Notes under the pieces: model-generated
Told to the model about the DNA's origin: nothing
What the model saw: only the letters and a program-made list of their open reading frames with translations
The model's database searches: none
Shown here: positions 20,905-32,910 of the stretch, one piece after another
Position numbering within the stretch: position 1 is the first letter of the stretch
Layout: the number at the start of each line of letters is the position of its first letter
Program-made: the position numbers and the translations under genes
DNA from: Plasmopara viticola
Taxonomy: Eukaryota; Oomycota; Peronosporomycetes; Peronosporales; Peronosporaceae
Length of the DNA: 64,000 nt
Direction of reading: 5' to 3'
Assembly: GCA_001695595.3 (NCBI GenBank)
Contig: MBPM02000037.1
Location: 558,001-622,000 of the forward strand

Positions 20905-23900
20905 TTAGACATGGTCAATGCCTCTTAGAGAAATATTAGCAAGACCGTAGACGACAGGGTTGTAGCGAAAGCGGTTCTTGAGTCGCAGAGTGCCATGTAA
21001 TGTGTCATCTTGCCAATCAGAAGGGCTGTCTGAGGCTACACCATTGATTGGTGCTGTGGGTGCGGAGGGTGTAATTGAAGTATCGCCAGCCATTTTCAGT
21101 GCCTTCCCAACGCAGTCTCCTCTTGAAATATTGTGTAAAAACTCATTTGCTAGACGTCGATTGCCATTAAATGTCGTAGCCCACTGGCTGATAGTCAAGA
21201 CATTCACTCCACTGAGGGTGAACACAAGCGCGCGTGCATAAGGATCTGACTCAATTTCTATTTCCCATGCAGGCTTCGCACTGTCAATTTTACTCTGTCG
21301 ACGAGCACTCATTATATTCTCAGCGTGGTCGAATAGTAGCATCACTTGGCACGTTAAAGCAACATTCATACCAGCAATGTCAAGCGGAAGGCTAGAGCCA
21401 AGCACACGGTTTGGTCCAACGTACAAGAGTCCGCCTCCTCGCCGAGCCAAAAGAGCCTGCTGCCAATCAGTTGCACTCGGAATTTGACCGTGTTCGACTG
21501 CGTCTTTCCAACCTCCAGCTGCTGATTTGACAACACTGGCGATGGTCTGTCCACTTGAATTCCCAACGTCTTCTTCGTGAGGATCCACAATGACTCGAAT
21601 CTCATCAGTTTTTGGAGACTGCTTCTTCATACTCAAAAGTCGTTGATGCAAAATTTGTATCGAAAATTCCCGTGTAATCACATCCGCGGGCTCAAATACA
21701 GGTATAGCTTCCATCGGGAGACTTGCAAAGACCTGATCCAAAAGAAGGACTAGCGTGTTGCCTGGAAGATTATTTGTGAGCTCTGCTTTCATGACTGAAT
21801 GTGTCAAGAGCGGGTTAAATAACTCAATGGTATCAGCAATTATGGCCGTGAACTCGTCTTCGAGAGCGTCTTCGCCTTTGATGTTTGGAAGTGACGTCCC
21901 GGCAACCAACATATACTCAAATCTTTCGTCGCGTCCGTGAGCCTCTTCGTATGCCAAGGTCTTCTCTGCACATTTCTCTCTCCATACGTGTATTCGTCTT
22001 TGTAGATCCTCTAGTAACGCTCTGTGGGTATCAGTAAATTCCATGCGCGAGATCGCCACGCAACTTTCAGTGCTGCCCAAAAATGCGGCATACACGTAAC
22101 AACGATCAGGAGAAAAGTGGAGACACAAGAGGCGAAGTGAACTTGGAAGAGCTGCAAGTATTTTATCTACATGACTTGGAAGGCTCATCCGCTTAGCAGA
22201 TTCTGACTGTTCACTTAAATAGAGTTGAGAAAGCTGAAATGGTAAGCTATGACCCTCAGCACTTGTGTGCGTTTTCCGTATTTTTTTCATCCTTTGCATA
22301 TGAAGACGCTGGACATTTGAGTTGGCTACACACCTTTCGAACAAGGAGGTAGCAACTTCAATGACCTCAACACTTTGATGCACGAGCACATTCTTGGCGC
22401 AGTCAAAAGGGTGCCGACAACCAAGAACTTGAATGAGTTCGTATGAACACAATCGCACGAGTTCTATGGACTGCTTTTCAGAAGCAATTAGCTGATAGTT
22501 TTGAAGGCTCGCAGCATGGGCGGCCAGCAGAATTTCCATACGAGTTTCGTCGACTTGTTTCTCGTCACTTTCTTGTTCGTCTTGAACTGGACTTTGGCGT
22601 TGATCCTGACTATCTGCACTTTGGCTTGCTACAACAGCAATGCTAGCCTGCGATCCGTGACAGCAAACCCATGTCGCATGACGTGCATCTGATGATGTGT
22701 AGTGTGTCCATAAATGTGTTCGTAGTGCATCAGATTTCTGTCTATGGTATCCATGGAAAAGTACGAGACGTTGGCACTGAAGTTTTAACACTTGAGCGGT
22801 TGCATGTTGCTGTTCTAAAATGGAATTCCCACTCAGCATATTGATGGCAGAAGTAATTAACGTCATTGCACGTGGTAAATCGGTCGAAAGATTAGTCTTC
22901 ATCACGGATTCCGTTGCCTTTAGCCACTTTTCCACAACATTCTGCTTGTTTTTTTCTTCGCTGTACCGGCACCACGTCAATTCATTTTCTTCAATGGCAC
23001 CGGGCGACAACTCAGGTGCTATTAAAAGTCGAGCAATCTGCAATTTAGCTAGCGCAATCTCTATGCCCAAAGGCGCCATAATTGCCTCTCGATTTTGGTC
23101 TACTTCTAGAGGAGAAGCGCTATAATCAAGTTGCATCTCGGGACAATTTTCTTGCGATGTAAGAGCTTCTTGTAGCACATCTGTCATATTCAGACCAATT
23201 GTGGTGAGGTCCAGGCCGCTGCGATTTGCATCAAGTGATTGCAACGCTGTTGCATACTTTAATAAGTATTGACTGCGCTGGTATTGGCCATTAACGTACT
23301 TCAGAATCTCTATGCTCTTGTCAAGCGCTTGCTTGCTTTCCTGTACATAAATTAAAATGCTTGAGCCCTGAGATGCAGCAGCCTTTTTCAGTAGGATCAT
23401 TGCTTGCTTATACTTCACTCGAGCCATGAGTTGGACCGACGCAAAATCGGAAGATTCGGACATTGCAGTGTCTTCATACGGCTGTGTCTGAACTGGACGC
23501 TGCAACCCTGCATTTATAACTTTTGCAGCTTGTTTTTCTGCATCCATTAAAGCACTTGATGCTTTGTCGAGGTCGGGGCTCAGCTTGCAGCGACGCAGTG
23601 TCCACCCTAGAAAAGTACAAACATTGAGCTGCAAAGTCCCAAGTGCACACTCCACTCGTGCTAGTGCCTGTTCATTTTGTCCTTCGATCTCGAAAATAAA
23701 GCTGGATAGATATTCACACTCGCTTATTATAATGCTCGAAACGTCACTGCGACTTGATATCGAGTGTTGCAATATCTTGAAAAAAGATTTCGCTTGGCGG
23801 ATAAATCCAAATTGCAATAGTAATCTAATCGACTGACTTGCTTTCATCAGTGGATCGACGTGAGAATTGCAAAGAATAAGTCTCTTTCTCGAACCAGAGT

Positions 23901-26900
23901 TGCCCTCAGGCACCTCCAGAAATGGCTGCGCTTTTTGCAACTCTGTATTTAACAAATCTCCATGAGACTGAAACATACCGAGCGCATTTTGAAGCGGGAC
24001 AGTGTGACGATCCAAATTCAAGCGCTCCATCAAATTAAATTGAGTAAGGTCCATCCATATTTGTACACTGTAGGAGTGCAGTGGAATATATGCGTGATAC
24101 AACACGGCATACAGGCAAAATGTGGGAACCATGCTCGTGTATTGGAGACCGTCTTCATGCAGCAATACAAGCAACTTCTCAAGGTATGCTAGAGTAACAA
24201 CTGGCTGCGTAATATGAAAAACATTCGATACTTTCAAGGATTGCAAAATTCTAGCCCACGGTATGTAAAATCGATTTGTTTCATTCTCATTTTTTGTAAG
24301 GAAGTCAATCCAATCACGTCCCGAGAGAGGCTTTGCGTACTTTGGCGACTTCTGCAATTTCCACTCGTTGAACTCAATTTGGTTGGCTAGATCGGAGGTA
24401 TCTCGCTCATACGTAGCAACAAATTCAACCTCGTTCGTTGCATCAATAATATATTCCCACGCTTTCTCTACCTCATATATCGCTGATCGCACGTGTTTCG
24501 ATCGGTCTGTGCGATTTTTGGATATCATAGCGCGCATTACAAAAATCCGAAGTTGCTTTTCAGCGAACCATAGCGATGTGTATACGAAGCTGGACTTTGA
24601 ATGATTAGATGTCGACAGCGGATCCGTTGACTCGATTTGCGTTGCTGTTTGAAGCTTTTGCTTTTGACAAAAAAGCAATTTTGATATGGCACTTTCCAAA
24701 TGAGCATCAGCATTCTTTGTAGGGTGCTGGTTTGTAATTAGCCACTCTGCAAAATCGACAAGAACAAGCGCTTGCTCTTCTGCTTGTCTGTCAAGCTCCT
24801 TGTAAGCATTTGATAGAGACTTAAACTGGGATGAAGGGTCTTTCCACGACACGAAGGCAATTTTTTTAAGAATTTGAGCTTGAACGAGTGATTGTTCAGA
24901 TTGTTTTAGATTGCCACCAGTCTTAAAAGCTTGGCAGGGCTTTCCAATGCGAGCGCCTGATATCGCTAACGATGTGTAAATTTCTTTGATAATGTCACTA
25001 GGCAGTGAAGGGCGAGAAGAAGCTGGCCCGCAATTTCTTAGCACAAAGTCACAAATTTCATTTTGATCACCCCACTTCTTGCCTTTTTCACAAACTGCAA
25101 GCGTAAGCAAAACCATTTCGCCATAAAAGGTAATCTTCGTTTCGAAAGATGCCACCACTTGATTAAGGTAGCGAAGTGACGCTCGCAAATAGTCGACGAC
25201 TTGGTCAAGATTGTTATTGTCTTCCGCTTCATCGCCATTCATCACGATAATTACTGCATTCCAGATAACTTCGCATGATCGAACAATAATTGAGGAGACA
25301 TTACTGCGTAGAGCATACTCACACGCTTGCACAAGGTGCGACAACGCCAAATGAAGCAACTTCTGGGTAAACAATTTTTCTTGAGCTAATGCCAAAATCG
25401 CACGTCCACATAGTAACTCCGCATGAGCAAGCCACTTCCAGGTTGTCCCTACAACAAGCAGCTGAACTATTTCCTTATATTTCTTATCTTCACTTGCTTT
25501 CGTAACCAGCAATGCTTGCTCTGCACACTCGATAGCGTACTCAGTGTGCTCGAGACGTAACGCGCCACGACCAATTCGGACCCAAGTCTCAGCATACAGC
25601 TCCAGCATTTGCTGTTCTTCCTCCAATAGGCGCTTGAAGTCATTGCTTACAAATGAAGCAAATATTTCGGCAGCAATTGTGTGCCAACCTTCGACAGCTT
25701 TTTGATAATATCCTTGAACTTTTTCTCGATATTGCGGTAGCTGTTGCGCTACTCCAAGTGAATTCTGTTTAGACATCTCTTCCATCGCTTTGAGATACAC
25801 TACAATTTTTATAGGTGCAGCAATGTCATCTAGTGGAGTGATATCCTTGACGTTCTGAGCGACTTGAAGTCTCACTTTAAGTTCAGCAAAGGTTTTAAGG
25901 TGCAGGACACTCATACTCCCTCCACTACTTTTATCTTCATACTTTCGCTTCAAGAATGTATCAGCAATAGCTTGAGCTTTGTCAAGCTTGCCAGTCTTTT
26001 CGTAAAGACTCAAAAGACCAAGTCCCACATTGGCAAGGATATCACTGTCTACTTTAGCAGCAGCCTCCTCCAGAGCTGCGTAAACAACTTCGAATGCACT
26101 GACACATTCAGGTAAAATCCATTGTGGGTCAAATGAACTCACATCGCCAATTAATGCTTGATTCGTTTCGATAAGCATCCGAATAACATGGAAGTGGTTA
26201 TTCCACAAACAAATGGCAGCATTTTCCAACATAAATGTCCATCCGAGTTTAGTTGCCACTCTTGACGCTCTTGTCAAATTATTTAGAATTTTGATTTTTA
26301 TAGCTTGAATGCCCTGTTGGAACATGGCGCTTTCCTCGATCGCCGCACCTTTCGCGTCTGCTTCACGTGGCATCGAGCTTTCATTACTGAGCATTCCCAG
26401 TGCAAAGGTCCTTATTGCTGTGAGATTGACAGGTTTCTCAGCGGATTCCTCGGTCCGCTCTACCAATAATATAGCCTTACGACGCTCGCTTTCAGCTTGT
26501 GTGGCCTGATCCTTGAGCCTCGTTGCTAGGACTTCCACCAGCTGAAGTCGCATATCAGTCTCAATTTTCAATCGACTCTTGTCCGTTGCAGTGACAGATT
26601 CCTCTGCTTCACTCGTAGGAAAGTACGTCGACAACACCATCTCCGTCGTCTTTAGTGCCAGCGCACTGTCATGTAGAGTATTCCATACAAACGACGATAT
26701 CTCGCTCCAAAGTCGAATGCAGCGTGAGGCAGAGGGTGAATCCGATGCATCACCCAGTTTCGTCATCGCATCAATGCAGCGCACGATAATATTTCGCTGC
26801 TGGTGAGTGTCCTTGCTCTCTTTGGCCTGTTCAAACATCGCAAGCACTCGAAGTGCCTTTGCCGAAAAGTCAGCACCCAATTTCAAATCTAATTGTTGCT

Positions 26901-28611
26901 TTATAGGGAGCAATTGCGTGTCAACTGGTCGAGCTATCCAGTCTCTGTGAGCATTTAATAACTCGACTGACATGGCTGTGTCACTGCTTGTACGCACAAT
27001 CGTTCCATAGTCCAGATCAAGCGCTTTGCAAACACATGCGCTCGCTTTTGGAAAGAAATCAGACGCCATTTCCAGTTTTGCCATCTCCAGATAAAGTCGC
27101 GCACGTAATTCAAGCAGCAAAGAATCAAATTTTTCGAGATTAAGCGTTGCCAGACCAAACACTCGCGTCAGGTGTGTACGCACATGAGGCTGCAGCAATG
27201 GTAGTGATAGATTCCACGCGTATATGCACAAGCTCTCAATCAATTGCGGATCCTGCTGACGTTTGCCAGCTACCAATGCACGCTCAAAGGCCTTCATTCC
27301 TTCCACGCGCTGAGCGAGAAGCCAGGATTGTTGTTGTCGCGAGCTAACTTTTCCTCCAGGATGAGCCAATGGCATAACAATTTGCAGAATTGCACGTAGC
27401 ACTTGATACAACACTCGTATTTTAGAAGTTGTCTTTTTGCATATGTGTTCAAGTACGACATCACAAGCTGCTGCTAGAGGCAAAATGTTGCTAAACGCTG
27501 CATATATGGCAGTCTCGACGAGCACGTCAGCGTCAATCGCTTTCAAAGCTCGCGGTTTAAGCGATTTCACGAATGCTTTAACCTCATCAAGCGACGTTTT
27601 AGCTGTGAAAGTCGCAAACCCCGTGGTTTCTTGGATTATTTCCACATACGCAGCTTCCAACGAACATATCAGATTGTTGGATTTAAGACACTGAAGCTTA
27701 ACTAGCAATGCCGCTCGTTTGTCAGTCGATCGAAGAAGCCGCTTGACGTTAGGCACTATCTTTTGGCATTCGGGGTCTTTTAACGATCCCACGTGGACTT
27801 GAACTCGCAGCGCTTCTTCATACAAAGCCCTGAAAGACATTTCAGAAGACGTGGCAGGATGTGCTAAGCGAGGAGTGATCTGTGCATCGACAATATCGTT
27901 GATTGTCTTTGCAGCACTTGTTAGCTGGTTAGCGTCAACTAGAGCATAGACAAGAGCGAGTTGAATTTGCAAAAGCCACGCTAGATCCGGCTCGGCAATT
28001 AGCTTAAGTGCATCAATTATTGTTGTTAAAGACGGTACGAGGAACTGGAACGTCGACGGCTTCATGAGCTGTCGAGTGACCTGCCAATAGGTCACGGATG
28101 CGTTGTAGACGAGAAAATCATACTTTGGGCGCTTTTGTGAGTCGATGACGATTGGAATGACCGCAAGAATGTAGTGGACCGCATTAAGCACCTGCTTGAG
28201 CTTTACCACCCCCGTACTGCCTTGCGCCTCGTAGGATCCGCATTGGGCTTGTACAAATTGGGCACGACAGTAAAACTAGCATCAACGACATCGATTATGA
28301 GCTCTTTCGACTGCAGAGCCCAACCACCTAGATTTTACCTGATTCTTGACATGGCACTCGCTAAAGTACCACTCGATACTCTTCGCTGCAGTCTGAAAAT
28401 CTTTTTGATAAATTGCCGCTTCACCGGTAAGGACCAACAGCTCCGACAAGTTCATGTCAGCTGCCCCTTCCAGGCTCGGGCTGCATGTTTGCTGAGAAAT
28501 GGTCACAAGACGTTCTAAGAGTTCTCGGGCTGTCGGCCTCATTGACGATGTCTCCATCTTCGGCATTTTTGCTTGCTCTAGCAGTCTTCGCAGCTCGCGA
28601 TCTAGCACCAT
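20905..28611 (-). CDS. CFAP46: Cilia- and flagella-associated protein 46 (central-pair C1d protein)
   Basis: Predicted join 28611-28339 and 28275-20905, 2,547 aa; the human protein has about 2,700. A 63-bp phase-0 intron joins ...FSECHVKNQ to FYCRAQFVQAQCG. The block YDFLVYNASVTYWQVTRQLMKP matches the CFAP46 signature. Most of the chain is helical TPR-like repeat. The last ~350 residues change character: NTLVLLLDQVFASLPMEAIP, DVITREFSIQILHQRL and GGGLLYVGPNRVLG recall a CHAT/separase-like fold, apparently without its catalytic His-Gly motif. In algae and animals CFAP46 belongs to the C1d projection of the axonemal central pair and is needed for normal flagellar beating; in this organism it implies motile zoospores now or in the recent past. 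The frame is intact over 7.3 kb, so it is under selection. The start is the first ATG of the open first exon. Confidence 0.9.
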
Positions 28612-28731
28612 CTCGTACGACAAATCACACTACTACGCGACCTTTTACACTACAAGCTCTACGAAGCATAAGTGACCTAAAACAATATATTAACGACCCA
28701 TCACGCTCGGCTGCACTACCCTTCCTTCGTC
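28612..28731. other. Spacer between CCT3 and CFAP46
   Basis: About 120 bp separate the CCT3 stop from the CFAP46 start, both on the minus strand. The CFAP46 promoter must therefore be very short or overlap the CCT3 3' end, as is common in tightly packed oomycete gene islands. Confidence 0.4.
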
Positions 28732-30384
28732 TTAATTCTTCTTTTTGGCCAAACCAGATACAATGTCGTCAATGCGCAGTAGCATGCACGCAGCTTCAAC
28801 GGCGGTTTTAATCGACTGTGTTTTGACCTGAAAAGGCTCCCACACTCCAAGCGTCTCGGACGGCGTCACTTTGCCCGATACGCCATCGACGCCGTATGAC
28901 TCGTCCGTCTCAGCCTGCTTGGCACGGAGCGACGTCATGACGCGCACGACATCTGCCCCGCAGTTCTGTAGCAGCGTGCGTGGAATTACCTCCAAGGCCT
29001 CACCTACCGCCCGGAACGGAAATTGCTCTACGCCCTCAATTTCATCGGCGCGCTGCTTTAATTCGTGCGCCAGCCGCATCTCTGTCGCTCCTCCACCAGG
29101 CAGCAGCAACGGCTCAAACACAACGTTACGCGCCACTTGCATAGCGTCCTGAAGATTGCGTTCAATTTCGTTCAGCACGTCTTTGCTGCCACCACGTAGT
29201 AAGATGCTACAAGCACCGGGTTCCTTGCACTCTTCAAAAAATGCAAAATACTCATCCCCAAGTTTGCGCACTTCAAAGAGACCGCACTTGGTGCCAATGT
29301 CGGATTCTTGAATCTCATCAGCGCGACTCACGATCGTCGCACCCGTTGCACGGGCCACGCGATTATTGTCGGTTTTGCGGAGACGACGGAATGCCGTGAT
29401 TCCAGCCTTAACGAAGTAGTGCTGCGCTAGATCCGATACGCCCTTCTCTGTAATCACCACATCCGGCTTCATGGCCACAACTTGTGCGCACAAGTTTTCA
29501 ATAAATTCTTCTTCCAGACGAAGCAGCGTGTTCCAGTCCTGGTCATTTGTGAGCTCCACATTCGTTTGGCTCTCTCCTTTTTTGTACTCTAAAGGACAGT
29601 CAAGCAGAAGCACACGCGGGTTTTCAATACGACGGCGCATTTTCGAGTGAGTCACGTCCTTGTTGAACATGACGCCTTTAAGCACGCGACTGTCTTCGAG
29701 TTCTCCTCCTGGAATCTTCTCTACCTTAGCGTAGCGTTTAACGTCTACTTCCTTCTGACCTGAAGCTGACGTACGCACTACCGTCAGCACAGCGTCCAGC
29801 GCTAAGTCACTCACCAAGTTGCCGACACGAGGAGAGAACTTAGTTCCGATTGACGACTGGACTAGATTACGCATGTCCTCTTTGTTTGCTACGTCGATCG
29901 GACGCGCTAATTTTTTAGCAAACTCCAGCGACGCATTAAGCGCGCGGTTAAAGCCGCGGATGATCACGGTGGGGTGCACTTGGTGGCCCAAAAAAGGCTC
30001 GGCTACGACTAGCAGCTCACCCGTTAGAATAATAACGGAAGTTGTGCCATCGCCCACCTCTTCATCCTGGGCTCGACTGAGTTCGATCATGCTTTTGGCC
30101 GCCGGGTGAGCCACGTCCACTTCGCGTAGAATCGCGTTGCCATCGTTAGTCATGACAATTCCTCCCATGGGATCCAGTAGCATCTTGAGCATTGAGCGCG
30201 GACCTAAAGTGGTGCGCACAATGTCCGAAACGGCCTTCGCAGCCTCAATATTGCCAAGTTGCGCCGTGCGGCCCGTCTCGCGCTTTGTGTTAGTGTCTGA
30301 CAACGAAAGGTGATTAATTGGAGAGTGCAAGATGGAAGGCATAGGTCGGCACGTACTTAAAACCATTACAGGAGCTTGCATCAT
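28732..30384 (-). CDS. CCT3: T-complex protein 1 subunit gamma (CCT3)
   Basis: Predicted join 30384-30357 and 30296-28732, 530 aa. It is one of eight subunits of the cytosolic chaperonin TRiC/CCT, which folds actin, tubulin and many WD-repeat proteins with ATP. Group II chaperonin motifs are in place: TLGPRSMLKMLLDPMGGIVM, TNDGNAILRE, the nucleotide-binding GDGTTSVIILTGELL, and LLPGGGATEMRLAHEL. The gamma-type start MQAPVMVLNTNTKRETGRTA settles subunit identity. The 28-nt first exon ends after MVLN; the 60-bp intron at 30297-30356 is a multiple of three and has no stop, so unspliced mRNA would encode a 20-residue N-terminal insert. The C-terminus is VSGLAKKKN. CCT and flagellar genes are often co-expressed because tubulin is the main client, but adjacency here may be chance. 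Confidence 0.95.
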   Translation of the reverse strand: MMQAPVMVLSTCRPMPSILHSPINHLSLSDTNTKRETGRTAQLGNIEAAKAVSDIVRTTLGPRSMLKMLLDPMGGIVMTNDGNAILREVDVAHPAAKSMIELSRAQDEEVGDGTTSVIILTGELLVVAEPFLGHQVHPTVIIRGFNRALNASLEFAKKLARPIDVANKEDMRNLVQSSIGTKFSPRVGNLVSDLALDAVLTVVRTSASGQKEVDVKRYAKVEKIPGGELEDSRVLKGVMFNKDVTHSKMRRRIENPRVLLLDCPLEYKKGESQTNVELTNDQDWNTLLRLEEEFIENLCAQVVAMKPDVVITEKGVSDLAQHYFVKAGITAFRRLRKTDNNRVARATGATIVSRADEIQESDIGTKCGLFEVRKLGDEYFAFFEECKEPGACSILLRGGSKDVLNEIERNLQDAMQVARNVVFEPLLLPGGGATEMRLAHELKQRADEIEGVEQFPFRAVGEALEVIPRTLLQNCGADVVRVMTSLRAKQAETDESYGVDGVSGKVTPSETLGVWEPFQVKTQSIKTAVEAACMLLRIDDIVSGLAKKKN

Positions 30385-32350
30385 GGCGGACGACGTTGAC
30401 GATCTTATAGGTGTGTGGCTGGTTGCGCGTAGATACGAGGGAGTGTGGGTACTAACTTGTAAGAGCAGAAGATTTGAATTCTTCACAAATACCGCTAATT
30501 ATATTAAATTTTACGATGCGGTGAGTCACAATTACAAGTCGACAAAACATCATTAAATATATACTTCGGGTCACTACGGTAAGCTTATTAACCATATTAA
30601 TCTGTCTTGATGACCAGAACGATTCACGGGTGTGAAACTAAATCTATCTGGACAATACTCTTATGGTTGAGAAGTTGCTCATCGCCAGTTGAGTGGATAC
30701 AATCTTTGTCGTATTGTCAGTAAGCCATGCAAACGATTTTGTCCCGCGCTTTTTGCTTATCGAATATCATCGGATACCGTAGTAAATGATGAGCGATATT
30801 ATCCAAGCAATGTTTTGTAAGCTTTTTATCAGTGCTGATTACGTCACTTTTCACGGACAGCAAGGGCTAATAAAATCTACTCAACAATCCTAATTTTTGA
30901 GCGATTCACAGACGTCGCCTGGTCTAAACTACCAAAGACTAAATTTATTGTATCAAACCCTTGATGTATGAAGAAGACGTCACAATGTAGTCCTCGCGAA
31001 ATGCGAGGACAGAAGTCTTCCAAGGGAAGAGGGCTTGGCTTGGGCGAGGCTGTTACGAGTTACGCCTTCGCGCATGCCAAAGACATAAAAGTGAGCCTCT
31101 GAGGTGGCTTCATGACAAACCATAAATGATGCAGACACGGTACTGAATCATGTACACGCCTCTATTTTCACAGAACCGCACTAAGACAAGCGAGGAGAAG
31201 TCTTTGCTTGCCGTTTGCTCTAGTTTAATTGAGTCTCAAGAGTGGTTGGGCTTTTAATACTGCTGCTTCGGCTATATCGAGCTCAGCAGCATCGCGACAA
31301 GAGTTTCGGTGAAAGGCAGTAAATAACAACCCTTTTCAGACGTAAAAAATAAGTGTAGGCTGTGTATTTTAATGCCAGCCGTGGGGCTTCAGACGTATTG
31401 CCTTGGCCGTTAAGAAAACAGGTCACGAGGAGGATAAGGAAGGGATATCAAGTGAAATGGTTAAGGGTGTCCGTCACTTAGCCATAAGCTCAGTATGAGG
31501 GAGCAGGAAGCTATTACCGTAGTCTTTCTCAGGCTAATGACCGAAAAAAATAGTAAAGCTTTCGACAAGCACAGCATTCATTTGACAGTATTTTACAATC
31601 TCGTGTGACCCAATTGTGGGATTAGTGTCTGGTGTCGGTGTTTAGATGTGTCTAATAGCAAAACAGCATCTTGAAACTGTTTGATTGATAATTGCGTGTA
31701 CCAACATAACCCTTGAGTCGCGTCAGGAGCGATACTGATGAGCTAAATATATACGTTGTAAATGCCAAATATCTCAGAAGAATAATGCGGTATAGTGAAC
31801 CATTGAATTGGCTTTAGCGTTGTGATTGTCGGTGTCGCGTTGCCGGTGGATTTCAAAGACAACAAAGACGAAGTGACTACCCGTGACATCGATTTCATAT
31901 TGGTAACCGATTTGATTTGCGCCACATCACGCGGTGTCAGCATGTTTGGGTGACACAAGTCGATTGACAGTTTACATATCGTTAAAATTTTATATCTGGA
32001 AAGATTACAGAAAGACTGTTTATGGTCTAAGGACCGCTGCGTATTCAATTTAGTACGAGACTCCAGTTGATGTACCATATAAATCTATTCAGAACATAAG
32101 CTCACATTTCGAGGTAAAAAGTGAATGAAGTCTTGTGGACTAAGACGACTACCAACTCTTGAAGTAAGTCATAAGTGATACTTAACATGTGTTGACTCTA
32201 AGACAAAGACAAAGTTCAGTGACTTGCTCTCACGCTTTCTCTTATTAACGTACTAAAGCAGCCCGCTGCACCTAGTAACATTTGTAGTCGATCTAAATTT
32301 GAGTCTTTTGAGATATCTTCAACAAGGATGAAGCAGTACATTCACTTTGA
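30385..32350. other. Gene-poor stretch, nothing recognised
   Basis: About 2 kb with no long frame and no recognisable repeat. The first 100-200 bp upstream of CCT3 should contain its promoter, but no known oomycete core element is obvious. The rest is A+T-rich with stops in all frames. Confidence 0.4.
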
Positions 32351-32910
32351 TTGGGGCATATACGACGGGATGAACAACCTACAATTCTTGGTGGGGTGCA
32401 ATTTATGGCTCAATCAGAACCAGACGCGATCAATGCGCGTCTAGAGGCGCTTTGTAGCTACACGAGTACTCTGTTTAGGCACATTTTAGAATCTGAAGAG
32501 TCGTCTGCGCTGGTGGTGCCGGCTGTTAAAGATCAAGTCAAAGTCGCTCACGGTGAGGGTAAAAAATTTTGGAGGAAAACCAAATACGAGGAACTTCCAG
32601 TTCTGTTTCAAAGAGAGAAAATGACCATAACGCCCGCCTTGTTGCAAACGGAGAACCACAGGACGGCTCTGGGTGTCTGGAAGGTGAGCGGGTATTGTTA
32701 TGCAGTGCCTTAGTCATGGCAGAACTATTTACCTGGGATGATATGAGGTGTCAATTTACCCGAGTCTTCCCGCCAATCAAATATGTCTATCACGTGAGGT
32801 CGCACTATCTGGCGGGTCGTGAAGAAGTTGATCAGAGGCTAGAAACTTTGCTGGCCGGTATAACAGGACTTTCAGAAGAGGTTGCTGTCAAGTTATTATG
32901 GATGGGGTAG
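32351..32910 (+). pseudogene. Decayed LTR-retrotransposon gag-like fragment
   Basis: Two overlapping frames carry what looks like one interrupted Gag: first MAQSEPDAINARLEALCSYT... up to 32713, then, after a frame change, FTWDDMRCQFTRVFPPIKYV, YHVRSHYLAGREEVDQRLET and LLAGITGLSEEVAVKLLWMG. The order (Trp-led segment, F...F.P, R..YL..., a spaced leucine helix) fits the retrotransposon gag capsid-like domain of Gypsy elements. Frameshifts and stops show it is dead. No LTR pair was found around it. It may belong to the same element class as the protease-like piece at 35.9-36.8 kb, although they need not be one insertion. Confidence 0.5.

Noticed and set aside
22820..23125. Plus-strand frames of 60-100 codons inside CFAP46
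   Set aside because: They are shadows of a single 7.4-kb coding exon on the minus strand.
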